Shown here: piece after piece, positions 1-5,970 of the stretch
How positions within the stretch are numbered: the stretch's first letter is position 1
How the letters are laid out: every line of letters starts with the position of its first letter
Source: Pseudodesulfovibrio sp.
GTDB lineage: Bacteria; Desulfobacterota; Desulfovibrionia; Desulfovibrionales; Desulfovibrionaceae
Length of the DNA stretch: 6,576 nucleotides
Direction: 5' to 3'
Assembly: GCA_022712815.1 (NCBI GenBank)
Contig: JAFLJW010000150.1
Location: forward strand, 1-6,576
Notes under the pieces: generated by a model
Told to the model about the DNA's origin: nothing
Seen by the model: only the letters and a program-made list of their open reading frames with translations
The model's database searches: none
Translations under genes and position numbers: made by a program

Positions 1-73
1 CATGGCCAAGGAACTGCTCTCTTACAGGCTCAATACATATCACAACCTGTAAGAGAGCAGTTCCTTGGCCATG
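1..73. repeat. Perfect 28-bp inverted repeat, fold-back junction in tgt
   Basis: Bases 1-28 are the exact reverse complement of bases 46-73, with a 17-base spacer (29-45). The window starts at the arm edge, so the palindrome may extend further left. Both arms are tgt coding sequence in opposite orientation. The plus strand from base 2 reads MAKELLSYRL and then NTYHNL, the normal Tgt continuation. The minus strand reads MAKELLSYRL and then hits TGA in the spacer. A transcription terminator would not be expected to encode the missing part of the adjacent protein, so a fold-back duplication fits better. The switch point lies near bases 46-49 (CCTG), which both parental sequences would share. I infer an amplification or assembly chimera, although a true genomic inversion cannot be excluded from the sequence alone. 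Confidence 0.9.
2..49 (+). pseudogene. tgt: Inverted duplicate fragment of tgt (C-terminal region)
   Basis: Sixteen codons on the plus strand read MAKELLSYRLNTYHNL, followed at once by TAA (50-52) where the sequence switches to the opposite strand. The first nine codons and the first base of the tenth repeat minus-strand tgt exactly (bases 1-28 against 46-73). The last six residues extend it in the way expected for bacterial Tgt, including a His (codon at 41-43) 26 residues after the last zinc-binding Cys in the reconstructed protein. It is not a gene in its own right. It is the sense-strand remnant of the intact tgt, placed here by the fold-back. Confidence 0.75.
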
Positions 74-1041
74 TACAAATGTCTAAGATAGGCCTTGGAA
101 AAATTGCGGCAGGTGTAGCAATCACAATTAGGATCAAGCGGAGTGTCGTCCTCTGCAAATTCCGCTCGCTTGATGTTTACCTTGCCGACAGAGGTGAACA
201 GGGTGCCGTTTCGCGCATTGCGGGACGGAAGTACGCAGTCGAACATGTCTACTCCGGCCAAAACGCCTTCCAAGAGGTTGAGCGGAGTGCCGACTCCCAT
301 GAGATAGCGCGGTTTGTCCTTTGGCATCATGGGGGTAATATGGTGCAGGATGTCATACATTTCTTCTGTTGATTCACCGACCGACAGGCCGCCGATGGCA
401 AAACCCTCAAAATCGATCTCCCTGAGTTGCTCCAGGCTTTTTTCTCTGAGGTCCTTATAAAATCCGCCCTGAACAATACCGAACATGAGTTGGTCGCCAG
501 ACCCCTTCGGGTAATGATCACGACAACGTTGCGCCCATCGGGTTGTCATTTCCAAGGATTTGGCTGTGTATTCTTTGTCATTTCCGTATCCGACACATTC
601 ATCAAGGACCATCATGATGTCCGAACCGAGGTTCTTCTGGATATCAATGGCTTTTTCCGGTGAGAAAAAATGCTTGGAGCCGTCAATGTAGGAGCGGAAT
701 TCAACGCCTTCTTCGGAGAGCTTGCGGATTGATTGCAGGCTGAAAACCTGAAAGCCTCCGCTGTCCGTCAGGATGGGGCGTTTCCAGTTGGAAAATTTGT
801 GCAAACCACCACGCCGGGCAACCAGTTCATCGCCCGGACGCAGGTAGAGGTGGTACGTATTGCCAAGAATTATCTGGGCATCCATTTCTTCGAGGTCCAG
901 CGGACTGAGGCTTTTGACCGTTCCCTGGGTGCCGACAGGCATGAAAATGGGGGTCTCGATTTCGCCGTGAGCCGTGGACAGGGTGGCTCGTCTGGCCTGA
1001 CCGTCAGTTGCGTGAACCGTAAAGTTTCCGGGCTTAGTCAT
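40..1041 (-). CDS. tgt: Queuine/preQ1 tRNA-guanine transglycosylase, 3' end disrupted
   Basis: Tgt exchanges guanine-34 in the anticodon of tRNA-Asp, -Asn, -His and -Tyr for preQ1, a late step of queuosine synthesis in the cytoplasm. The 333-residue frame shows the TIM-barrel hallmarks: DSGGFQ (93-98, with the conserved catalytic-pocket Asp93), GGLSVGE (217-223), and DMFDCVLPSRNARNG (265-279, with the nucleophile-type Asp268). The zinc motif has Cys306, Cys308 and Cys311. Bacterial Tgt is usually about 370-380 residues. This frame stops at TGA (40-42) inside the spacer of an inverted repeat, about 40 residues early and before the fourth zinc ligand, a His expected 26 residues after Cys311. 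That His appears on the opposite strand at 41-43, so the truncation is probably an artefact. The last residue and stop are spacer sequence, not authentic tgt. The start follows the nth stop directly, and GGGAG (1053-1057) is a slightly distant ribosome site. Confidence 0.95.
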   Translation of the reverse strand: MTKPGNFTVHATDGQARRATLSTAHGEIETPIFMPVGTQGTVKSLSPLDLEEMDAQIILGNTYHLYLRPGDELVARRGGLHKFSNWKRPILTDSGGFQVFSLQSIRKLSEEGVEFRSYIDGSKHFFSPEKAIDIQKNLGSDIMMVLDECVGYGNDKEYTAKSLEMTTRWAQRCRDHYPKGSGDQLMFGIVQGGFYKDLREKSLEQLREIDFEGFAIGGLSVGESTEEMYDILHHITPMMPKDKPRYLMGVGTPLNLLEGVLAGVDMFDCVLPSRNARNGTLFTSVGKVNIKRAEFAEDDTPLDPNCDCYTCRNFSKAYLRHLYMAKELLSYRL

Positions 1042-1680
1042 TTATTTTTTAACTCCCTTTTTCGGGCAGATATCGTTTAGCTCACATTGAGTACATTTTG
1101 GGGTGCGTGCAGGGCATACTTCACGCCCAAAGTAGACCAGGAAATGATTTGCGTCACCCCATGTTTCCCTTGGGAAAAGGGGCATGAGGTCTTTCTCGAT
1201 GCGTACCGGGTCAGTGTTTGTGGTCAGTCCCATACGAAAACTGAGGCGTTTGACATGGGTATCGACCGCGATGCCCTCGTGAACACCGTAAGCATTCGAT
1301 AGCACGATGTTTGCCGTTTTCCGGGCAACTCCGCCCAGAGTGATCAGGTCGGCCATGGTGTTCGGGACGACTCCATTATATTCGGTCATGACACGTTGCG
1401 CCGCAGCCTTGAGGTTCTTGGCCTTGTTGCGAAAGAATCCGGTAGAGCGGACCACCTCTTCAATCTCGGATATATCCGCGTCCGCCATATCCTGAATCTC
1501 CGGCCAGCGTTCAAAAAGGCCGGGTGTGACCTTGTTGACCCTCTCGTCCGTGCACTGGGCGGACAGAGCCGTTGCCACCAGAAGCTCCCATGGATTCGTC
1601 CAATGCAGGGCTGGCTGGGGGGCGAGATACCGTTTTTCCAAACGGGCATATATTTCAAGGGCGCGTTCTTTCTTTTTCAT
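1042..1680 (-). CDS. nth: Endonuclease III (DNA glycosylase/AP lyase)
   Basis: Endonuclease III removes oxidised pyrimidines from DNA and cleaves the resulting abasic site, starting base-excision repair. The 212-residue protein matches the usual length of about 211. It has LSAQCTD (39-45), a helix-hairpin-helix/GPD region with GGVARKTAN (116-124, catalytic Lys121) and VDTH (139-142, catalytic Asp140). The C-terminal [4Fe-4S] loop is complete: Cys189, Cys196, Cys199 and Cys205 in the C-X6-C-X2-C-X5-C spacing. The ATG is preceded by GGAG with a 5-base spacer. The TAA stop abuts the tgt ATG (TAAATG on the minus strand), so the two genes are probably co-transcribed and translationally coupled. 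Their functions are unrelated, so the pairing looks like simple operon economy. All key residues of the family are present. Confidence 0.96.
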   Translation of the reverse strand: MKKKERALEIYARLEKRYLAPQPALHWTNPWELLVATALSAQCTDERVNKVTPGLFERWPEIQDMADADISEIEEVVRSTGFFRNKAKNLKAAAQRVMTEYNGVVPNTMADLITLGGVARKTANIVLSNAYGVHEGIAVDTHVKRLSFRMGLTTNTDPVRIEKDLMPLFPRETWGDANHFLVYFGREVCPARTPKCTQCELNDICPKKGVKK

Positions 1681-1832
1681 CAGGTCTCCATGTTTGGTGC
1701 GGCTCTCTGGTTAGCACCAGTTCAGAATCGGCTCAAGTCACAATTTGCAAGGATTATCATTGTACAATCTTCTACAGCCTGTAGTAGTCTCACTGTATAT
1801 GTATTGAATATTATTCCTTGGAGTTTCTATAA
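1681..1832. promoter_or_regulatory. Divergent nth/cutA intergenic region
   Basis: This 152-base spacer lies between divergently transcribed nth and cutA, so promoters for both should be here. The half nearer cutA is AT-rich. A perfect palindrome, CTACAG-C-CTGTAG, sits at 1772-1784 and could be an operator, though 6-bp arms can occur by chance. On the minus strand GATAAT resembles a -10 element, but no good -35 lies 16-18 bases upstream. On the plus strand TTGCAA (1745-1750) and TACAAT (1763-1768) are only 12 bases apart, too close for a standard sigma-70 promoter. I therefore assign no exact promoter. Confidence 0.45.
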
Positions 1833-2153
1833 ATGGCTGAATCTTTTGTGTATATCACTTGCGCGAATCCTGCTGAGGCCGACAATATAGGTGAAATTAT
1901 CGTGGAGCGGCGACTGGCCGCCTGCGTGAATATCATGGATGGCATGCGTTCTATGTATTGGTGGGAAGGCAAAGTGGAAAAAAACAATGAAACAGTGGTC
2001 ATCGCCAAGACCAAAACGAGCCTTGTCCATGAACTGACCGAGGCAGTCAAGGCCATGCACGGCTATGACGTGCCATGTATCGTTGCCATGCCTATCGAGG
2101 GCGGTAACCCGGATTTTCTGGCCTGGATACGGGAAGAAACAAAGAAATCTTGA
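1833..2153 (+). CDS. cutA: CutA1 divalent-cation tolerance protein
   Basis: CutA1 is a small, very stable, trimeric cytoplasmic protein with a ferredoxin-like fold, linked to divalent-metal (copper) tolerance in E. coli. Its molecular role is still unclear. The 106-residue protein has the usual family length and its conserved core: CVNI (31-34), the SMYWWEGKVE stretch (40-49), KT (59-60), HGYDVPCI (76-83) and the C-terminal GNPDFLAWI (91-99). Cys10, Cys31 and His76 are the residues most likely to meet metal. There is no signal peptide. GGAG at 1820-1823 lies 9 bases before the ATG and supports this start. It is transcribed divergently from nth. The PfkB kinase follows on the same strand after 102 bases, possibly in the same transcript, since no terminator is visible between them. 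Confidence 0.93.
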   Translation: MAESFVYITCANPAEADNIGEIIVERRLAACVNIMDGMRSMYWWEGKVEKNNETVVIAKTKTSLVHELTEAVKAMHGYDVPCIVAMPIEGGNPDFLAWIREETKKS

Positions 2154-2246
2154 ATGAAAAAGATATTAGGTCCATTGAGTGCCATCGTCGTTGACAGCGG
2201 GGCGGTCATGACCTTACTTTCCCGGAACAAAATAAGACATCCTTGA
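2154..2246 (+). CDS. Possible 30-residue small ORF between cutA and the kinase gene
   Basis: An ATG directly after the cutA stop (TGAATG) opens a 30-codon frame, MKKILGPLSAIVVDSGAVMT and so on, ending HP. Its TGA (2244-2246) falls at the Shine-Dalgarno sequence of the next gene. The placement would suit a translated spacer that couples cutA to the kinase by re-initiation. There is no strong ribosome site of its own, only a purine-rich cutA tail, and I recognise no family. The middle (LSAIVVDSGAVMTLL) is mildly hydrophobic but short and interrupted by Asp. It could easily be a chance frame. Confidence 0.2.
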   Translation: MKKILGPLSAIVVDSGAVMTLLSRNKIRHP

Positions 2247-2251
2247 GGAGG
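2246..2251 (+). promoter_or_regulatory. Strong Shine-Dalgarno AGGAGG of the PfkB kinase
   Basis: A full AGGAGG consensus lies 4 bases before the ATG at 2256 and fixes that start. It is the best ribosome site in the window, and it overlaps the stop codon of the possible 30-codon ORF upstream. Confidence 0.8.
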
Positions 2252-2255
2252 AATA

Positions 2256-3191
2256 ATGCAGATTTATGTTTCCGGCTCTTTGGCCTTTGACCGTATAATG
2301 AATTTTCCCGATAAGTTTTCCAATCATATTCTGCCGGATAAACTTCACATATTGAATATTTGCTTTCTCATTGACGAACTTGAGGAAAAATTCGGCGGCA
2401 CGGGCGGTAATATTGTCTATAATCTGGCGATGCTTGGTGAAAAACCGATTCTTCTGAGTCAGGTCGGTAAAGATTTTTCTTCGTATGATGAGTGGCTGCA
2501 AAAGCACGGTATCTCTGTTACCGGAATTCGGACCATTGATCAGGAACTCACTGCCGGAGCATACATCACGACCGATCAGTCGAATAACCTGATTAACGGA
2601 TTCAATCCCGGTGCCATGAAATATCCCAGCCTGTTTGATATGACCTCCATAGACAAAAACGAAGCTTTGGGCATCATTTCTCCCGGTAACCTCGGTGATA
2701 TGATGGATCATCCCAAGTACTATCGTGATAACAATATCCCGTTCATTTTTGATCCGGGTCAGCAGATTCCGGCTTTTTCCGGCGAGCAACTGGCCGGGGC
2801 TTTTGACGGCGCGGAAATCCTGATCAGCAATGACTACGAACTTGAAATGATCCTGAAAGCCACCGGTATGAGCAAAGACGACATTGTTGAAAAAGTGGCA
2901 TATCTGATTACCACCCTTGGAGAAAAAGGCTCGGCTATCAACTGCAAGGGCGAAGAGACTCTCGTTGAAGCCGTGCCTGTAAACAAGGTGGTTGATCCCA
3001 CCGGTGCCGGTGATGCATATCGTTCCGGTCTGCTAAAGGGGCTTTCCATGAACAAGACCGTGGCTGAGGCCGCAAAGCTTGGTTCCGTGTGTGCAGCCTA
3101 TGCCGTGGAATACAAAGGAACTCAGGAACATTCCTTCACCATGGAGGAATTCATCAAACGCTACGAAGCGAGTTTCGGACCGATGGAATAA
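2256..3191 (+). CDS. PfkB-family carbohydrate/nucleoside kinase
   Basis: This is a cytoplasmic ATP-dependent kinase of the ribokinase/PfkB superfamily, which phosphorylates a sugar or nucleoside hydroxyl. The 311 residues match the family's usual length. The N-terminal glycine-rich substrate/lid signature is FGGTGGN (46-52). The C-terminal signature is DPTGAGDAYRSG (247-258), with catalytic base Asp253 and the GAGD anion hole. SNDYE (191-195) and TLGEKGS (220-226) match the conserved central strands around the nucleotide site. Overall it resembles the adenosine-kinase/ribokinase-like subgroup that includes archaeal nucleoside kinases, so a nucleoside is a reasonable guess, but the substrate cannot be read from the sequence. 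AGGAGG precedes the ATG. It follows cutA on the same strand and is closed off by a hairpin terminator 55 bases after its stop. Nothing nearby points to a sugar pathway. Confidence 0.9.
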   Translation: MQIYVSGSLAFDRIMNFPDKFSNHILPDKLHILNICFLIDELEEKFGGTGGNIVYNLAMLGEKPILLSQVGKDFSSYDEWLQKHGISVTGIRTIDQELTAGAYITTDQSNNLINGFNPGAMKYPSLFDMTSIDKNEALGIISPGNLGDMMDHPKYYRDNNIPFIFDPGQQIPAFSGEQLAGAFDGAEILISNDYELEMILKATGMSKDDIVEKVAYLITTLGEKGSAINCKGEETLVEAVPVNKVVDPTGAGDAYRSGLLKGLSMNKTVAEAAKLGSVCAAYAVEYKGTQEHSFTMEEFIKRYEASFGPME

Positions 3192-3245
3192 CCGGGAGCC
3201 TGTGCCGTTGGCAGGCCTGCTAATTTGCGATTGTCAGGGCGTGAA

Positions 3246-3292
3246 AAAAAGATCAAGATTGTGTGTTTTCTGCACCAAATCTTGATCTTTTT
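3246..3292 (+). terminator. Hairpin terminator after the kinase gene
   Basis: A perfect 15-bp inverted repeat, AAAAAGATCAAGATT at 3246-3260 and its complement at 3278-3292, encloses a 17-base loop. The descending arm ends in five T residues, as in a Rho-independent terminator, and the A-run on the other arm would let it work in both directions. The stem is AT-rich, so its strength is uncertain. It lies between the kinase stop (3191) and miaB (3352) and separates the cutA-kinase unit from the miaB unit. No convincing sigma-70 promoter is visible in the remaining 59 bases before miaB, so read-through may feed miaB. Confidence 0.8.
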
Positions 3293-3351
3293 GAATTATC
3301 CCATGCTTACAAGAACTTCAATTGCCCGCTTGATGGGGCAGGATATATCAG

Positions 3352-4701
3352 ATGAAATTTCATATCACCACCTTCGGGTGTCAGATGAACGTCCACGATT
3401 CCGAGTGGCTTACCCGCGCCCTGGAGAGCCGTGGGTGGGAAGAGGCAGACGAAAACGAAGCGCAAATTTACGTGGTCAATACGTGCAGTGTTCGTGACAA
3501 GCCCGAGCAGAAAGTCTACAGTGAACTTGGGCGCATCGCCGCTCATCTCAAGCGCGACGAGAATATTTTCGCTGCGGTTGGCGGATGTGTGGCCCAACAG
3601 ATCGGGCAAGGATTTTTCAAACGTTTTCCTTTTGTCAAACTCGTTTTCGGATCTGACGGCATTACCAATGCACCCAACGCCCTTGAACGCATAGCAGAAG
3701 GGGCTGAAGACCGCGTGGCCCTGCTCGATTTTGTCTCCATCTACGAAGAGCGTGAGAATCCCGAAGAGCGCACGGTCTCCATACCGGAAACACGGCAGGC
3801 ATTCGTCAATATCATGCAGGGGTGCGACAATTTTTGTTCCTATTGCATCGTTCCCTATACTCGCGGTCGTCAAAAATCTCGTCATCCCCAAGCCGTTGTT
3901 GATGAATGCCGCGCATTGGTTGAATCCGGCATTCGTGAAATCACTCTGTTGGGGCAGAACGTCAACAGCTTCGGCATGGACAAGGGTGGTGTCGGTGTAA
4001 GTTTTGCTGATCTTTTGAAAAAGGTTTCCGGCATTGACGGTCTGGACCGGCTCAGGTTCACCACCTCGCATCCCAAGGACATCGAGCCGGAAGTGATCGC
4101 CGCATTCGGTGAGCTTGAAAACTTGTGTCCGTCTCTTCATCTTCCGCTGCAATCCGGGTCTGACAATGTGTTAAAGGCCATGCGCCGCAAATACACTCAG
4201 GCTCGGTATCTTTCCATTGTCGATGGATTGAAAAAAGCCAGACCGGATATTGTTTTGACCACGGACCTCATCGTCGGGTTTCCGGGAGAGACTGAAGATG
4301 ACTTTCAGCAAACGCTCGATATGGTTGAGAGAGTCGGATTCGAGTCGAGCTTTTCTTTCAAGTATTCGGATCGTCCGGGGGTGGCTTCCCTCAATATGGA
4401 ACCCAAAGTTGACCCGGTTGTTGCTTCAGAAAGACTGATGCGCTTGCAGACTCTGCAAAATAATATTACTAGAAATTGTCTAAAGAATTTGGAAGGCCTT
4501 GAAACCGAGGTTTTCATCGAAGGGTTGAGCCGGAAACAGGATGGCGACAACACTTCATGGAAAGGACGCGATCCAGCAGGCCGGATTGTCAATACCGAAA
4601 TGGACGAGAGTGAAGGCATGGTAGGTTTGATGGTCCCGGTCAGGATCACAGAGGCCAAGAAACATTCCCTGAACGGGGAAAGGACAGGAAAGCCGTGGTA
4701 A
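3352..4701 (+). CDS. miaB: tRNA-2-methylthio-N6-dimethylallyladenosine synthase
   Basis: MiaB is a radical-SAM methylthiotransferase that converts i6A to ms2i6A at position 37 of tRNAs reading UNN codons, using two [4Fe-4S] clusters. The 449-residue protein has the three-domain layout in full. The N-terminal UPF0004 domain has cluster ligands Cys10 (TFGCQMN), Cys45 (NTCSVRD) and Cys79 (GGCVAQ). The radical-SAM motif has Cys158, Cys162 and Cys165 (GCDNFCSYCIVPYTRGRQKSR region). A C-terminal TRAM tRNA-binding domain spans roughly 376-436. LLGQNVNS (199-206) and LHLPLQSGS (262-270) are typical of MiaB rather than RimO or MtaB. AGGA (3340-3343) lies 8 bases before the ATG, and upstream ATGs are out of frame. 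Its last 7 bases overlap the next gene, implying translational coupling. Confidence 0.97.
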   Translation: MKFHITTFGCQMNVHDSEWLTRALESRGWEEADENEAQIYVVNTCSVRDKPEQKVYSELGRIAAHLKRDENIFAAVGGCVAQQIGQGFFKRFPFVKLVFGSDGITNAPNALERIAEGAEDRVALLDFVSIYEERENPEERTVSIPETRQAFVNIMQGCDNFCSYCIVPYTRGRQKSRHPQAVVDECRALVESGIREITLLGQNVNSFGMDKGGVGVSFADLLKKVSGIDGLDRLRFTTSHPKDIEPEVIAAFGELENLCPSLHLPLQSGSDNVLKAMRRKYTQARYLSIVDGLKKARPDIVLTTDLIVGFPGETEDDFQQTLDMVERVGFESSFSFKYSDRPGVASLNMEPKVDPVVASERLMRLQTLQNNITRNCLKNLEGLETEVFIEGLSRKQDGDNTSWKGRDPAGRIVNTEMDESEGMVGLMVPVRITEAKKHSLNGERTGKPW

Positions 4702-5189
4702 AGGTAGATATTTTCGGTCTGGCACTTGATGAAACCACCAAGTCGCCGATTCTCGTCCTGAAAGACGAGGGTGATACTCGCGTGTTGCCTATCTGGATCG
4801 GTGCCATGGAGGCCATGTCCATTTCCATGGCAATCAACAAAATTCCCTTTCAAAGGCCCATGACCCATGATCTGCTCCTAAATGTCATCGGCGATATGGG
4901 CGGTATTGTTGTCAGGGTAGAAATTATTGCTATCGAAAACGGAACTTTTTTTGCCGAGATAGTGGTTTCCATGGAAGATGAAACCAGGCGGATCGACAGT
5001 CGCCCATCTGACGCCATCGCACTGGCAGTACGTGCCAAATGCCCCATATTTGTAGACGAAGCGGTCCTTGAAGAGGCCGGTGGTAAGCATCAGGAAGAAA
5101 ATCAAGCGGTCATCAAGACCGAGGATTCAGATACATGGATGGATGAGCTTGAAAAGCTCTCCGAGGATAATTCAAAATACAAAATGTAG
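4695..5189 (+). CDS. Bifunctional nuclease family protein (DUF151)
   Basis: This belongs to the DUF151/bifunctional nuclease family, whose plant and bacterial members have reported RNase and DNase activity. The bacterial role is poorly known. The 164 residues hold the family core: LPIWIG (31-36) followed by EA (39-40), RPMTHDLL (54-61), and the signature IDSRPSDAIALA (100-111) followed by PIFVDEAVL (117-125). The tail from about residue 132 is acidic and probably flexible, with a short helix-like end (DELEKL). Translation starts at GTG (4695-4697) and overlaps the miaB stop in GTGGTAA. AGGAA (4686-4690) and AGGA (4681-4684), both inside miaB, are possible ribosome sites. Its coupling to miaB suggests matched expression with a tRNA-modifying enzyme, but a shared function is only inference. 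Confidence 0.93.
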   Translation: MVKVDIFGLALDETTKSPILVLKDEGDTRVLPIWIGAMEAMSISMAINKIPFQRPMTHDLLLNVIGDMGGIVVRVEIIAIENGTFFAEIVVSMEDETRRIDSRPSDAIALAVRAKCPIFVDEAVLEEAGGKHQEENQAVIKTEDSDTWMDELEKLSEDNSKYKM

Positions 5190-5196
5190 GTTCATC

Positions 5197-5850
5197 ATGA
5201 TTGATCTGCACACGCACACAATATTCAGCGACGGTGAATTGATTCCGGGAGAACTTGCTCGCAGAGCGGAAATCATTGGCTACAAGGCCATCTGCATAAC
5301 CGATCATGGCGATGAAAGTACTATGTACTTTATCCTGGAGAACGTACTCAGGTTCGTTCAAAAACATGGACATTTCTATAACATTAATATTCTGGCCGGT
5401 ATCGAACTGACCCATATTCCGCCTGCGCTGATTGGCGGCATGGTCGAAGAGGCCAGAAAAGCCGGGGCACAGGTCGTGGTCATGCACGGTGAAACTCCCG
5501 TTGAACCGGTGTCCCCCGGCACCAACCTCGCGGCCATTGAGGCTGGTGTTGACATTCTGGCCCATCCCGGCCTGATTACCAAGGAAGAAGTCATGCTGGC
5601 TGCGGAAAAAGGTGTTGCCCTCGAAATCACCACACGCGGCGGACATAGCTATACCAATGGCCATGTGGCAGCTCTGGCGAGAAAGTACGGCGCAAAGCTG
5701 GTGATCAATAATGACGCCCATGCACCAAGGGATCTGGTGGATAAGGATCTTCGGAAAACCATAGCTCTTGGTGCCGGATTGACCGTTGAGGAATATCGAC
5801 AGGCCGGAGCCAATGCCTGGGAGATTGTGCAGCGGTGCATGAAGTCCTAG
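5197..5850 (+). CDS. PHP-domain phosphatase, histidinol-phosphatase-like
   Basis: PHP-domain proteins are metal-dependent phosphoesterases with a (beta/alpha)7 barrel; relatives include HisK-type histidinol phosphatases and YcdX-like enzymes. The 217-residue protein shows the metal ligands in order: DLHTHTIFSDGE (His5, His7, Asp12), TDHGD (Asp36, His37), GIE (Glu70), MHGET (His97), LAHPG (His123) and NNDAH (Asp173, His175). The site looks intact. The substrate is unproven, and no his genes are nearby, so a role in histidine synthesis should not be assumed. The frame stays open upstream to 5068, inside the nuclease gene, but homology begins at MIDLHTHT, so the ATG at 5197 is the start. TAGG (5187-5190), overlapping the previous stop, is a weak ribosome site. 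The 7-base gap supports an operon with miaB and the nuclease. Confidence 0.92.
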   Translation: MIDLHTHTIFSDGELIPGELARRAEIIGYKAICITDHGDESTMYFILENVLRFVQKHGHFYNINILAGIELTHIPPALIGGMVEEARKAGAQVVVMHGETPVEPVSPGTNLAAIEAGVDILAHPGLITKEEVMLAAEKGVALEITTRGGHSYTNGHVAALARKYGAKLVINNDAHAPRDLVDKDLRKTIALGAGLTVEEYRQAGANAWEIVQRCMKS

Positions 5851-5889
5851 ATCATATCGAAGTCATTTAATCATAGATCGTGAAGACGG

Positions 5890-5918
5890 AAAACCGTGAC
5901 TCGAAGTGGCGCGGTTTT
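5890..5918 (+). terminator. Probable terminator after the PHP gene
   Basis: AAAACCG (5890-5896) pairs with CGGTTTT (5912-5918) around a 15-base loop that can form a small inner ACT/AGT stem. The descending arm ends in four T residues. It starts 39 bases after the PHP stop and lies between the presumed miaB operon and tolQ, a natural place for a terminator. The stem is short and the T-run weak, so it may be leaky. The upstream arm can alternatively pair locally as ACGG-AAAA-CCGT (5886-5897). The rest of the 120-base gap (5851-5970) shows no promoter I can assign with confidence. Confidence 0.5.
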
Positions 5919-5970
5919 ATTCGCATGAAACGGGCTTTATCAGTCCAAAACAGAGATAACGGGTGAACGC

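Noticed and set aside
1..73. Reading the 28-bp inverted repeat as a transcription terminator of tgt
   Set aside because: It has no T-run, and its left arm encodes the missing Tgt residues, which a terminator would not; a fold-back duplication explains it better.
1745..1768. TTGCAA and TACAAT as a cutA promoter
   Set aside because: The spacing is only 12 bases, well short of the usual 16-18.
1396..1890. 164-codon plus-strand frame crossing nth, the spacer and the start of cutA
   Set aside because: It is antisense to nth, runs out of frame into cutA, and resembles no family.
2214..2789. 191-codon minus-strand frame over the kinase gene
   Set aside because: It is antisense to a well-supported PfkB kinase and has no recognisable motif.
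3198..3216. GCCTG/CAGGC hairpin just after the kinase stop
   Set aside because: The stem is 5 bp with a 9-base loop and no T-run; the longer hairpin at 3246-3292 is the better terminator.
3307..4152. 281-codon open frame on the minus strand
   Set aside because: It lies antisense to miaB, whose motifs are unmistakable; the translation shows no recognisable domain, so it is a shadow frame.
5068..5196. 43-codon N-terminal extension of the PHP protein
   Set aside because: It lies inside the nuclease gene in another frame and is Arg/Lys/Ser-rich; PHP homology starts at the ATG at 5197.
5113..5721. 202-codon minus-strand frame over the PHP gene
   Set aside because: The PHP metal-ligand series on the plus strand explains the region; the antisense frame has no domain.
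5880..5966. 28-residue GTG-started ORF ending just before tolQ
   Set aside because: No ribosome site, it runs through the probable terminator hairpin, and the composition is unremarkable.
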